Source: Candidatus Bipolaricaulota bacterium (GTDB taxonomy: Bacteria > Bipolaricaulota > Bipolaricaulia > UBA7950 > UBA9294). Taken from it: a stretch of DNA of 7,295 bases. The notes beneath the pieces were generated by a model. It saw nothing but the letters and a program-made list of their open reading frames with translations. It was not told the DNA's origin and ran no database searches. This document shows positions 1-5,528 of the stretch, one piece after another. The position numbers and the translations under genes are program-made. Every line of letters begins with the position of its first letter. Positions within the stretch are counted from its first letter, which is position 1. The stretch spans positions 1-7,295 of the forward strand of contig JAGGSM010000245.1 of the NCBI GenBank assembly GCA_021159105.1. The letters run 5' to 3'.

Positions 1-80
1 GTACCTCCAACTCCATCAGTTACAGATACTACATTTATCTAATACGAGAGAGACAAGTTGGTTTGTCGGACAGGCTCTTC

Positions 81-93
81 AGGGGATTCAAAC
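81..93 (+). repeat. 13-bp direct repeat, copy 1
   Basis: The sequence AGGGGATTCAAAC occurs here and again, identically, at 316-328, 235 bp apart. A 13-base exact match within a 356-base stretch is unlikely by chance. This copy lies next to a GGTTTG/CAAACC inverted repeat (60-65 with 89-94) but lacks the CCCC partner that makes copy 2 a hairpin. It could be a target or flank sequence of an inserted element, or a duplicated element end. Confidence 0.6.
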
Positions 94-211
94 CACACAC
101 ACTTTGCTCGGTAAATCGCTGAGGTGGCCTGGGCTCCATGCTCGTCTTGCGTGCAACAGGCCTCGTGGTGTATAAGAACGCCCATACGGAGTCACGTGTG
201 TTGGCAGCGCG

Positions 212-324
212 GACCAAGGACTCGTGGTCGGAGGTGAATTACCCCGCCGCAAGCCTGTGCTGTACCAAGAAGCTTTGTGAAAAGCGCGCCCCAAGGGGCG
301 ACAGTGAACCCCCGTAGGGGATTC
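212..324 (+). ncRNA. Candidate structured RNA / IS605-type right end
   Basis: Five short hairpins follow each other on the plus strand. GACCA pairs with TGGTC (212-216, 225-229). GGAGGT pairs with ACCCC with one bulged A (230-235, 241-245). GCTTT pairs with AAAGC around a GTGA loop (272-276, 281-285), a GNRA tetraloop, the commonest stable loop of structured RNAs. CGCCC pairs with GGGCG around CAAG (287-291, 296-300). GAACCCC pairs with GGGG-A-TTC around CGTA (306-312, 317-324). The last three are almost contiguous. No U-tract follows on the plus strand, so a simple terminator is unlikely; on the minus strand the CGCCC/GGGCG hairpin is followed by CGCTTTT, so a leftward terminator is an alternative. 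No RNase P, tmRNA, SRP or 6S consensus was seen. The role is unknown; a TnpB guide-RNA remnant is my leading guess. Confidence 0.3.
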
Positions 325-328
325 AAAC
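316..328 (+). repeat. 13-bp direct repeat, copy 2
   Basis: Second copy of AGGGGATTCAAAC. Its GGGG-A-TTC portion is the 3' arm of a hairpin whose 5' arm is GAACCCC at 306-312. A hairpin followed by TTCAA-like sequence is typical of the right end of IS200/IS605-family elements, where it also forms the 3' end of the TnpB guide RNA. Identification on this basis alone is weak. Confidence 0.6.
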
Positions 329-356
329 ACGGAACAGTTGGCGTGAGGAGGAAGGC

Positions 357-1070
357 ATGCGTCCAGTCATTGCAATAGTAGTATCTCTAGATAGAAAGGG
401 CGAGTCTTATGTGGGAGGGAGGGCGTACGTGGATGCGATAGAGGCCGCTGGAGGTGTGCCGCTCCTCTTGCCGTGCAGCGATGATGAGGATATGGCCTCG
501 CAGCTCCTCGCGCGCGTCGATGGACTCCTCCTGCCTGGCGGACCGGATGTTGATCCGGTGCACTTCGGGGAAGAGCCGACGCACAACTACACGCGGATCG
601 ACCCACAGCGCGACTCTGTTGAGATCGCGCTTACGAAGCTCTCACTGAGGGAAGACATCCCGATCCTCGGCATATGCCGTGGAATTCAGGTGTTGAATAT
701 CGCAGCAGGCGGGGATATCTATCAGGACCTGGCTTCGCAGAGAGAAGGGACCCTGATACACGATCAGAAGGCGCCGCGCTGGTACCCCACTCATGCAGTG
801 GAGGTTAGCCACGATAGCAAGCTGTTTGCGATCCTTGGCCAGTCCAGCCTGCGCGTCAATAGCTATCACCACCAGGCCGTAAGGGATGTCGCTCCCAGCT
901 TCAAGGTCAGCGCTGTTGCAGGGGATGGGGTTATCGAGGGAATCGAGCACTCCTCCCTGCGATTCGCGCTCGGCGTGCAGTGGCACCCAGAAGGGATGTG
1001 GCGGAAGTTCCCACTCTTCAAGAGGCTGTTCACTTCTTTCATTGACGCAGCGGAAAGCTCGGCGAACTAG
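357..1070 (+). CDS. Gamma-glutamyl-gamma-aminobutyrate hydrolase-like (peptidase C26)
   Basis: A 237-residue cytoplasmic protein of the class I glutamine-amidotransferase fold, subgroup peptidase C26 (PuuD and relatives). These enzymes hydrolyse gamma-glutamyl amide bonds, for example gamma-glutamyl-GABA in putrescine breakdown. The sequence shows the N-terminal start MRPVIAIV, the GLLLPGGPDVDP block (about 56-67) typical of the PuuD group, the nucleophile elbow GICRGIQ with Cys107, and the GVQWHPE block carrying the other two triad residues, His210 and Glu212. All three catalytic residues are present and the length is normal for the family. The start is fixed by AGGAGG at 346-351, five bases upstream. 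It lies 97 bp before a threonine aldolase in the same direction, possibly co-transcribed. No putrescine pathway genes (puuA, puuB, puuC) are visible, so the natural substrate is open and I do not assign the symbol puuD. Confidence 0.9.
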   Translation: MRPVIAIVVSLDRKGESYVGGRAYVDAIEAAGGVPLLLPCSDDEDMASQLLARVDGLLLPGGPDVDPVHFGEEPTHNYTRIDPQRDSVEIALTKLSLREDIPILGICRGIQVLNIAAGGDIYQDLASQREGTLIHDQKAPRWYPTHAVEVSHDSKLFAILGQSSLRVNSYHHQAVRDVAPSFKVSAVAGDGVIEGIEHSSLRFALGVQWHPEGMWRKFPLFKRLFTSFIDAAESSAN

Positions 1071-1155
1071 CCGTTCTTGTGTGACACAGCAAAGCTTGCC
1101 GCAGGCGAAGATGCCCGCTATTCTTCAAAACGTGAACAACAACCAATGGTTCGAT

Positions 1156-1161
1156 AAGGAG
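1156..1161 (+). promoter_or_regulatory. Shine-Dalgarno deciding the aldolase start
   Basis: AAGGAG lies six bases before the ATG at 1168 and directly abuts another in-frame ATG at 1162. Only the 1168 start has proper spacing, so 1168 is preferred over 1162, 1111 and the far upstream start at 886. Confidence 0.75.
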
Positions 1162-1167
1162 ATGCAG

Positions 1168-2235
1168 ATGGAGTTCATAGATCTACGCAGCGACACAGTG
1201 ACCTTGCCTACCGACGAGATGCGCCAGGCGATGGCGAACGCCACCGTGGGGGATGACGTCTACGGTGAGGATCCGACCGTCAACCGCTTGCAGGAGATGA
1301 TGGCTGAGCTTGTCGGGATGGAGGCTGGCCTGTTCGTGGCCAGCGGGACGATGGGAAATGTCGTCGCTGTCCTTACCCATGCTGGGCGTGGAGATGAGAT
1401 GCTCCTTGGGGACCTCGCGCACACCTTCCTCTACGAGGGGGGAGCGGCAGCCGGGCTCGGGGGGGTCCACCCGCACATCCTACCAAACGAAGACGATGGC
1501 ACGATCGACCTCGATGGGATTGAGCGGGCGATTCGCCCGGAGAACGTCCACTTCCCGACAAGCCGCCTCCTCTGCCTCGAGGACACCCACAATCGTTGCG
1601 GCGGAGCTGCAATCGGCCCTGAGTACCTTGATGCCGCTGCGCGGCTCGCTCACAGTCACGGGATGGCCGTCCACCTCGACGGAGCGCGCCTGTTCAACGC
1701 CTCTGTGGCGCTCGGCATTCCCGCAGCGCAGCTGACTCGCAGCATGGATTCGGTGATGATCTGCCTGTCCAAGGGGCTGGGAGCCCCTGTTGGTTCTGTC
1801 CTGTGTGGAACGCGTTCGTTCATCGATCGAGCGCTGCGCGTGCGCAAGGTGCTCGGTGGAGGGATGCGCCAGGCCGGGATCATCGCCGCGGCTGGGGTGT
1901 ACGCGCTTGAGAAGAACATCGACCGGCTGAAAGAGGATCACGCCAATGCCGCGCGCCTGGCAGAGGGGATAGATTCCATCCCCGGGCTCAGGTGCACCTC
2001 GCACGACGGGTCCAAGGTGCCGACCAATCTCGTCTATTTTGCCGTCGATGGAGCAACGGTCGGGGATCCGTCGTTGAACGCCGACGTCCTCTCGCTGCGC
2101 CTGCGGAAGCGCGGTGTCCTGGCCAACTCCCTCGGAAGCTCAAACCAGATGCGCATGGTGACCCACATCGGAATCTCATCAGCAGACATCGAGCAGTCCA
2201 TCGCCGCCCTGCGGTCTGCGATGGAAGAGACATAG
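1168..2235 (+). CDS. ltaE: Low-specificity L-threonine aldolase
   Basis: A 355-residue cytoplasmic, PLP-dependent fold-type I enzyme that cleaves L-threonine or L-allo-threonine to glycine and acetaldehyde. The beta-eliminating lyase/threonine aldolase family is recognised from the N-terminal FIDLRSDTVTLPTDEM and the DDVYGEDPTVNRL block. Further support is GDLAHTFLYEGG, whose His85 matches the histidine that stacks on the cofactor in this family. HLDGAR follows, with Asp171 and Arg174 at cofactor-contact positions, and LSKGLGAPVGS contains the Schiff-base lysine Lys202. Length is typical. The open frame extends back to 886, inside the preceding gene, but that stretch resembles nothing and family similarity begins at the chosen start. 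It may be co-transcribed with the upstream C26 hydrolase: 97 bp separate them with no clear terminator. The family also includes allo-threonine-specific members, so exact substrate preference is inferred. Confidence 0.93.
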   Translation: MEFIDLRSDTVTLPTDEMRQAMANATVGDDVYGEDPTVNRLQEMMAELVGMEAGLFVASGTMGNVVAVLTHAGRGDEMLLGDLAHTFLYEGGAAAGLGGVHPHILPNEDDGTIDLDGIERAIRPENVHFPTSRLLCLEDTHNRCGGAAIGPEYLDAAARLAHSHGMAVHLDGARLFNASVALGIPAAQLTRSMDSVMICLSKGLGAPVGSVLCGTRSFIDRALRVRKVLGGGMRQAGIIAAAGVYALEKNIDRLKEDHANAARLAEGIDSIPGLRCTSHDGSKVPTNLVYFAVDGATVGDPSLNADVLSLRLRKRGVLANSLGSSNQMRMVTHIGISSADIEQSIAALRSAMEET

Positions 2236-2394
2236 GTCCAGCCAGCCCCTGAACTAGATCCACCCACCATCGGAGGGATGGCCTACGCCGCGAGGAAGCA
2301 ATCCCTTACGCTGGTCATACGGGTGGTGAGAGGAGTCTTTCCGTATCCAATGGAATCCTCCCCTGACCCACAAACACTGGAAAAGGGGGATAAG
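2236..2394 (+). other. Intergenic leader before the surface operon
   Basis: These 159 bases separate the aldolase from the beta-barrel gene. A weak hairpin CCATC/GATGG (2267-2271 with 2277-2281, loop GGAGG) lies just after the aldolase but has no T-tract. A second possible stem pairs GAGGA and TTCC (2330-2334, 2339-2342) with GGAA-TCCTC (2352-2360), leaving a four-base bulge and a nine-base loop. Either could be part of a 5' untranslated leader. The frame is open back to 2278, but it is not likely to be translated because the good Shine-Dalgarno lies downstream. I could not identify a convincing -35/-10 pair. Confidence 0.4.
2384..2389 (+). promoter_or_regulatory. Shine-Dalgarno of the beta-barrel gene
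   Basis: AGGGGG sits five bases (ATAAG) before the ATG at 2395. It favours that start over the in-frame ATG at 2278, which would bury the signal peptide about 39 residues inside the protein. The related motif GGAG plus TGATAAG precedes the next gene as well. Confidence 0.65.
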
Positions 2395-3165
2395 ATGAAG
2401 GGGCTAGTGACTGTGACGGTGATTACGCTCCTGTGTGGAACGGTGGCGTTTTCCGGAACGCTGGAGTTCCACGCCGGTGCGGGACCTTCTGCCGCCGCAC
2501 TGGGGAGCATCAATGCAGGAATCGACGTAGTTAACATTATTACAGGAGATCTCAATACCGATCCCCGCTTCGACGGCGAGGTCCCCATGCTCCCACACAT
2601 GGGAAGCGGCCTGGCTTACAGCGCAGGGGAGCGATACTGGATAACCGGCAACCTCGCCCTGGGGGGAGAGGTCTCCTATTTCAAGAGCGCTTCATCGACC
2701 TCCGGCAGCTACAGCAACGGCAGCAGTGAAGTGTCGAACGTGGCGATCGATCTGCAGTGTCAGAGCGTTGGGGTCCTCATTGGAGGACAGTTCGTCTTTC
2801 TCGATGTTGGTCTGCGCTTGGCCGCCAATCTCGGCGTTGGCTACTACTATTCCGGGTTCAACTCATCGATCACGTTCGAGATGCCGAGCGCCTACCACCC
2901 GATAAACATCCACCTGTCATCGGGCGACGGCCACTACAACGGGTCCAGCCTGGGGATCGAGGGCGGAGTTTCCCTCTCCTTCCCGCTTGCCGATTGGATA
3001 AACGTTGGTGCCGGCCTCTCCTATCGGTCACTGACGGTGCAACACCTGTCGGACAGCGACGGAACCGGATTCGATTTCGACGGTGACGGCACGACAGAGG
3101 TGGCTGACTTCAGTGGAATCACCGTTCAGTTCAACATCGCATTGGATATCAATCTCTCCCTGTAA
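2395..3165 (+). CDS. Exported outer-membrane beta-barrel-like protein
   Basis: A 256-residue protein that I recognise only by type. A signal peptide (Met-Lys, hydrophobic core VTVTVITLLCGTVAF, likely cleavage near residue 20) is followed by alternating polar/hydrophobic, Gly- and aromatic-rich strands such as QFVFLDVGLRLAANLGVGYYYSGF and WINVGAGLSYRSLTVQHL. It ends in a last strand, ITVQFNIALDINLSL. This is the pattern of small outer-membrane beta-barrels of the OMP_b-brl/OmpA-like-barrel kind, although the final residue is Leu rather than the usual aromatic. The Ser/Gly/Asn-rich stretches near residues 100-115 read as surface loops. A striking feature is residues 227-238, a perfect EF-hand-type calcium loop spacing (Asp1, Asp3, Asp5, Gly6, Glu9, Asp12) between the last strands. 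The gene heads a tight operon: the next gene starts 21 bp downstream. Function is unknown; an adhesin, porin or assembly partner of the two lipoproteins is possible. Confidence 0.65.
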   Translation: MKGLVTVTVITLLCGTVAFSGTLEFHAGAGPSAAALGSINAGIDVVNIITGDLNTDPRFDGEVPMLPHMGSGLAYSAGERYWITGNLALGGEVSYFKSASSTSGSYSNGSSEVSNVAIDLQCQSVGVLIGGQFVFLDVGLRLAANLGVGYYYSGFNSSITFEMPSAYHPINIHLSSGDGHYNGSSLGIEGGVSLSFPLADWINVGAGLSYRSLTVQHLSDSDGTGFDFDGDGTTEVADFSGITVQFNIALDINLSL

Positions 3166-3186
3166 GAGGAGAAAAGGAGTGATAAG

Positions 3187-3867
3187 ATGAAAAAAACGAG
3201 GCTCTACCTTTTGCTGGGAATGCTGGCTCTCGTGGCGTTGGCGATCACCGGTTGCCTGGGGAGCACGCAGTCGGCCCCGAAGGCGATCTTCAGCGCCTCG
3301 CAGGTGCAGGAAGTGATACCGTTTACCGCGAACTTCGATGCTACGCTATCTTACGATCCAAACGGCCAGATCAAGTCCTACTTGTGGGACTTCGGCGACG
3401 GCGGATCGGGGAACGGCCCTCAGGTTACGCACGACTACCAGAAGGACGGCACCTATCGCGTCTCCCTCACCGTGATCGATAACCACGGGGCATCGAGCTC
3501 TAGCTCCATCACGGTGCAGGCGCTGAACATACCTCCCACTGCCACCTTCTCCTACTCACCAAAGAGCCAATTGGATGATGACTACATCGTTGGGGCGAGC
3601 GAATGGATCACCTTCGATGCATCGGACTCGACGGACGATGAAGATATCGTCTCCTACAGCTGGAACTTCGGCGACGGGTGGAAGGACGAAGGGCAGGTCG
3701 TGCAGCACCGCTTCCTATGGGCGGGGACGTACAACGTGGCGCTCACCGTGACCGATAACGACGGAGGGACGACAACGTATACGCACGCGATCCGTGTCAT
3801 GGGTGGACCACCGTGCAATGCTGATCTGGAGAATGTAAACGAATGGAACCCTGGAGGTCACAAATGA
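3187..3867 (+). CDS. Lipoprotein with two PKD domains
   Basis: A 226-residue exported lipoprotein. A Lys-Lys N-terminus, a Leu/Ala-rich core and the lipobox AITGC give lipidated Cys23. Two PKD (polycystic-kidney-disease, Ig-like beta-sandwich) domains follow: about 30-112, with WDFGDG at 67-72 and the GTYRVSLTVIDNHG block; and about 115-205, with WNFGDG at 159-164 and GTYNVALTVTDNDGG. In the second, Asn replaces the first Asp of the signature, a common variation. The short C-terminal tail contains a lone Cys210. PKD domains are usually protein- or polysaccharide-binding spacers in surface proteins; there is no enzymatic domain here. AAGGAG at 3174-3179 precedes the start by seven bases. The gene follows the beta-barrel by 21 bp, and its TGA overlaps the next ATG (ATGA), so translational coupling is likely. 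The role is inferred to be surface binding or scaffolding. Confidence 0.88.
   Translation: MKKTRLYLLLGMLALVALAITGCLGSTQSAPKAIFSASQVQEVIPFTANFDATLSYDPNGQIKSYLWDFGDGGSGNGPQVTHDYQKDGTYRVSLTVIDNHGASSSSSITVQALNIPPTATFSYSPKSQLDDDYIVGASEWITFDASDSTDDEDIVSYSWNFGDGWKDEGQVVQHRFLWAGTYNVALTVTDNDGGTTTYTHAIRVMGGPPCNADLENVNEWNPGGHK
3853..3858 (+). promoter_or_regulatory. Shine-Dalgarno deciding the three-PKD lipoprotein start
   Basis: GGAGGT lies five bases before the ATG at 3864 and within the 3' end of the preceding gene. The in-frame ATG at 3843 is upstream of this site and would put seven extra residues before a normal lipoprotein signal, so 3864 is the start. Confidence 0.8.
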
Positions 3868-4808
3868 AGCGCTTGGCACTGCTCGCAGTAATCATCCTGC
3901 CGATTGTCCTCACCGGTTGCGCTCTGGATGACGTTATCAGCCCGATGGTCAACAAGATACCGGAGGCGGTGATCGACGCTTCGCCGCAGCAGGGCCCGGC
4001 TCCGCTACAGGTACAGATGAGCGCCCACTACTCCCACGATGACGGAACGATCGTCAGCTACTACTGGGATTTCGGTGATCCGCAGGATCCCGCACCGGCA
4101 AACGGGATGAGCGTCGCCCACAACTACGTCCATCCCGGCACGTACCTCGTGAAGCTGACGGTGACCGATGACAAGGGGAAGATGAACTACGAGAAGATAG
4201 CGATCACCGTGACCAACCCTGCCCCGGTGGCCAGTTTCTTCATGGACGATGACGCTCCAGTCGCCGGAGATGAGCTCTCCTTCACCGCTACTGGCTCCTA
4301 TGACCCCAACGGAACGATCGTGTCCTACGAGTGGGACTTTGGGGATGGGAGCACTGGCAGCGGGGCAGAGACGAGCCATACCTACAGCGACATCGGGTAC
4401 TACATCGCCACCCTGACCGTCACTGATAATGACGGGGCGACGACGGTCGTCCGCCACACGGTCGACGTCCATGCTGCGACCGACTCATCGTGCAGTGGGG
4501 GACATTGCGGCGGGCCGGATATTCCTTTGGCGGTGATCACCGGCCTCCCCTCCTGCTCCGGCGGACAGACGGGCGTGGCTGTCGACTTCGATGGTTCAGC
4601 ATCGCGCGCTGCTGATGGGGTGATCGTCTCCTACCGGTGGGAGTTTGGCGATGGTCAGACTGCCGTGGGAGAGCGGGTCAGCCACACGTACCAGCAGAGC
4701 GGACGGTACGTTGTAACCCTCACCGTCACCGATGACAAGGGGACGAAGGGGACAGCGAATGGCTACATCGACATCAATACAGCTAGCTGTGGCGTCCCGA
4801 CGCTGTAG
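3864..4808 (+). CDS. Lipoprotein with three PKD domains
   Basis: A 314-residue exported lipoprotein. The signal MKRLALLAVIILPIVLTGC gives lipidated Cys19. Three PKD domains follow: about 32-117 (WDFGD at 68-72, with an insertion PQDPAPANG where the signature Gly normally lies), about 119-206 (WDFGDG at 157-162), and about 222-305 (WEFGDG from Trp259). Each ends in a LTVTD block followed by DKG or NDG. Before the third domain is a CSGGHC motif (Cys210, Cys215), and Cys231 and Cys309 bracket that domain, so disulfides are plausible in the oxidising envelope. Translation is probably coupled to the upstream two-PKD lipoprotein through the ATGA overlap, and the two proteins share architecture, suggesting paralogy by duplication. 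No catalytic domain is visible. It likely binds a surface partner together with its neighbours. A strong hairpin at 4833-4863 follows. Confidence 0.9.
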   Translation: MKRLALLAVIILPIVLTGCALDDVISPMVNKIPEAVIDASPQQGPAPLQVQMSAHYSHDDGTIVSYYWDFGDPQDPAPANGMSVAHNYVHPGTYLVKLTVTDDKGKMNYEKIAITVTNPAPVASFFMDDDAPVAGDELSFTATGSYDPNGTIVSYEWDFGDGSTGSGAETSHTYSDIGYYIATLTVTDNDGATTVVRHTVDVHAATDSSCSGGHCGGPDIPLAVITGLPSCSGGQTGVAVDFDGSASRAADGVIVSYRWEFGDGQTAVGERVSHTYQQSGRYVVTLTVTDDKGTKGTANGYIDINTASCGVPTL

Positions 4809-4832
4809 CCTGTTCCTTGCGTGTAACATGGA

Positions 4833-4863
4833 AGGAGAGGGCCGTTGATCGCGGCTCTCTCTT
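4833..4863 (+). terminator. Hairpin between PKD operon and marC-like gene
   Basis: A 12-bp stem runs from 4833-4844 to 4852-4863 around the seven-base loop TTGATCG, with two G-U wobbles and no mismatch (core GAGAGGGCCG with CGGCTCTCTC). The tail GTTG is not a true T-tract, so termination may be partial. The Shine-Dalgarno of the next gene begins only four bases after the stem. Termination or attenuation between the lipoprotein operon and the membrane protein gene is the likely role; protection of the upstream mRNA 3' end is the alternative. Confidence 0.6.
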
Positions 4864-4878
4864 GTTGAGGAGAGCGAA

Positions 4879-5463
4879 ATGGGCCTGATATCGTCGATGT
4901 TGACCCTGTTTCTCGTGATGGACCCGTTGGGGAACATCCCCCTCTTCCTCGTTCTGCTCGAAGATGTAGAGCCTCACCGGAGGAGAGTGATCCTGCTGCG
5001 GGAATCGACGATCGCGCTCGCCTTTCTCATCGCCTTCCTCTTTGCAGGGCCGTACATCCTCCGCTTCCTTCAGATCTCGCGACCGGCGCTGGGGATCGCT
5101 GGAGGGCTGGTTCTCTTCCTCATTGCCCTGCGCATGATCTTCCCCGTCCCTGGAGGGATGTTCGGTCCGACTCCCGAGGGAGAGCCGTTCATCGTTCCGA
5201 TCGCGATCCCGCTCATCGCCGGCCCCTCGGCGATCGCGACGGTGATGCTGTTCGCCACGCGAAGCCGTGCTTCCTGGGAGTGGGTAGTGGCGATCCTCGG
5301 GGCATGGGCTGCTTCCACATTGATCCTGCTCGCTAGCACATTCCTCAGGCGTGTTCTGCGCAGGCGGGGACTGATCGCCATCGAGCGGTTGATGGGGATG
5401 ATCCTTCTCACCGTCGCAGTGCAGATGCTCATATCAGAAGTACCCGGGCTGCTTGCAGGCTAG
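4879..5463 (+). CDS. MarC/UPF0056 family integral membrane protein
   Basis: A 194-residue inner-membrane protein with about six hydrophobic segments: roughly 3-27, 37-60, 71-90, 103-127, 133-157 and 170-190. MarC-family marks are DPLGNIPLF near the N-terminus (Asp15, Pro16, Gly18, Asn19, Pro21), PIAIPLIAGPSAI (107-119), which is almost the family consensus, and ERLMGMILLTVAVQM from Glu169. The length is normal for the family. GAGGAG at 4867-4872 lies six bases before the ATG. MarC proteins look like small transporters or channels, but their substrate is not established; the name comes from the E. coli mar region, and a role in multiple antibiotic resistance there was not upheld. It may be expressed by read-through of the hairpin upstream or from an unseen promoter. 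The gene converges on the minus-strand gene to its right. Confidence 0.92.
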   Translation: MGLISSMLTLFLVMDPLGNIPLFLVLLEDVEPHRRRVILLRESTIALAFLIAFLFAGPYILRFLQISRPALGIAGGLVLFLIALRMIFPVPGGMFGPTPEGEPFIVPIAIPLIAGPSAIATVMLFATRSRASWEWVVAILGAWAASTLILLASTFLRRVLRRRGLIAIERLMGMILLTVAVQMLISEVPGLLAG

Positions 5464-5489
5464 AGTACGACGGAGTCTTAGAGAATTCG

Positions 5490-5519
5490 GTGGGCGGTCC
5501 ACCCCTGTGGACCACCCAC
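5490..5519. terminator. Shared hairpin terminator between convergent genes
   Basis: A 13-bp stem (5490-5502 with 5507-5519) has a four-base loop and lies in the 65-bp gap between two convergent genes. In plus-strand RNA the sixth pair is a C-A mismatch; in minus-strand RNA the same position is a G-U pair, so the stem is continuous only for transcripts of the minus-strand gene. Neither side has a long T-tract; the minus-strand side continues CGAATTCTC. It probably serves both genes, the minus strand better. Confidence 0.7.
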
Positions 5520-5528
5520 AGCAAGTGG

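Larger units (their letters stand above)
1..356. other. Non-coding left-edge region with repeat and hairpins
   Basis: No reading frame here is convincing. The longest plus-strand frame in the hairpin-rich part is 138-317 (59 codons from an ATG), with no Shine-Dalgarno and no recognisable motif. The two minus-strand frames resemble no family I know. The stretch contains a 13-bp direct repeat (81-93, 316-328), a GGTTTG/CAAACC inverted repeat (60-65 with 89-94), a GGCCTG/CAGGCC inverted repeat (126-131 with 157-162), and a cluster of hairpins at 212-324. It ends in the Shine-Dalgarno of the next gene (AGGAGG at 346-351). I could not find a sigma-70 promoter with good spacing for that gene. Base composition at 1-60 is visibly more AT-rich than in the genes. 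It may be a non-coding RNA locus or the remnant of a mobile element. Confidence 0.6.

Noticed and set aside
15..45. Sigma-70 promoter around TTACAG and TCTAAT/TAATAC near the left edge
   Set aside because: Spacers of 12-14 bases are too short, and the site is over 300 bases from the first gene.
81..93. T-loop of a tRNA (TTCAAAC within GGGGATTCAAAC), also at 316-328
   Set aside because: The bases either side of the loop cannot form the five-base-pair T stem at either copy, and no acceptor or anticodon arm fits.
138..317. Small plus-strand gene of 59 codons
   Set aside because: No Shine-Dalgarno, no recognisable motif, and it runs through the hairpin cluster, whose structure explains the sequence better.
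81..328. Degenerate CRISPR array
   Set aside because: Only two short copies 235 bp apart, no further repeats and no cas genes.
886..1167. N-terminal extension of the threonine aldolase back to an ATG at 886 (or ATGs at 1111 and 1162)
   Set aside because: The extension overlaps the C26 hydrolase in another frame, matches no family, and the well-spaced Shine-Dalgarno at 1156-1161 points to 1168.
2278..2394. Upstream start of the beta-barrel gene at 2278
   Set aside because: It would bury the signal peptide 39 residues inside the protein; 2395 has a good Shine-Dalgarno.
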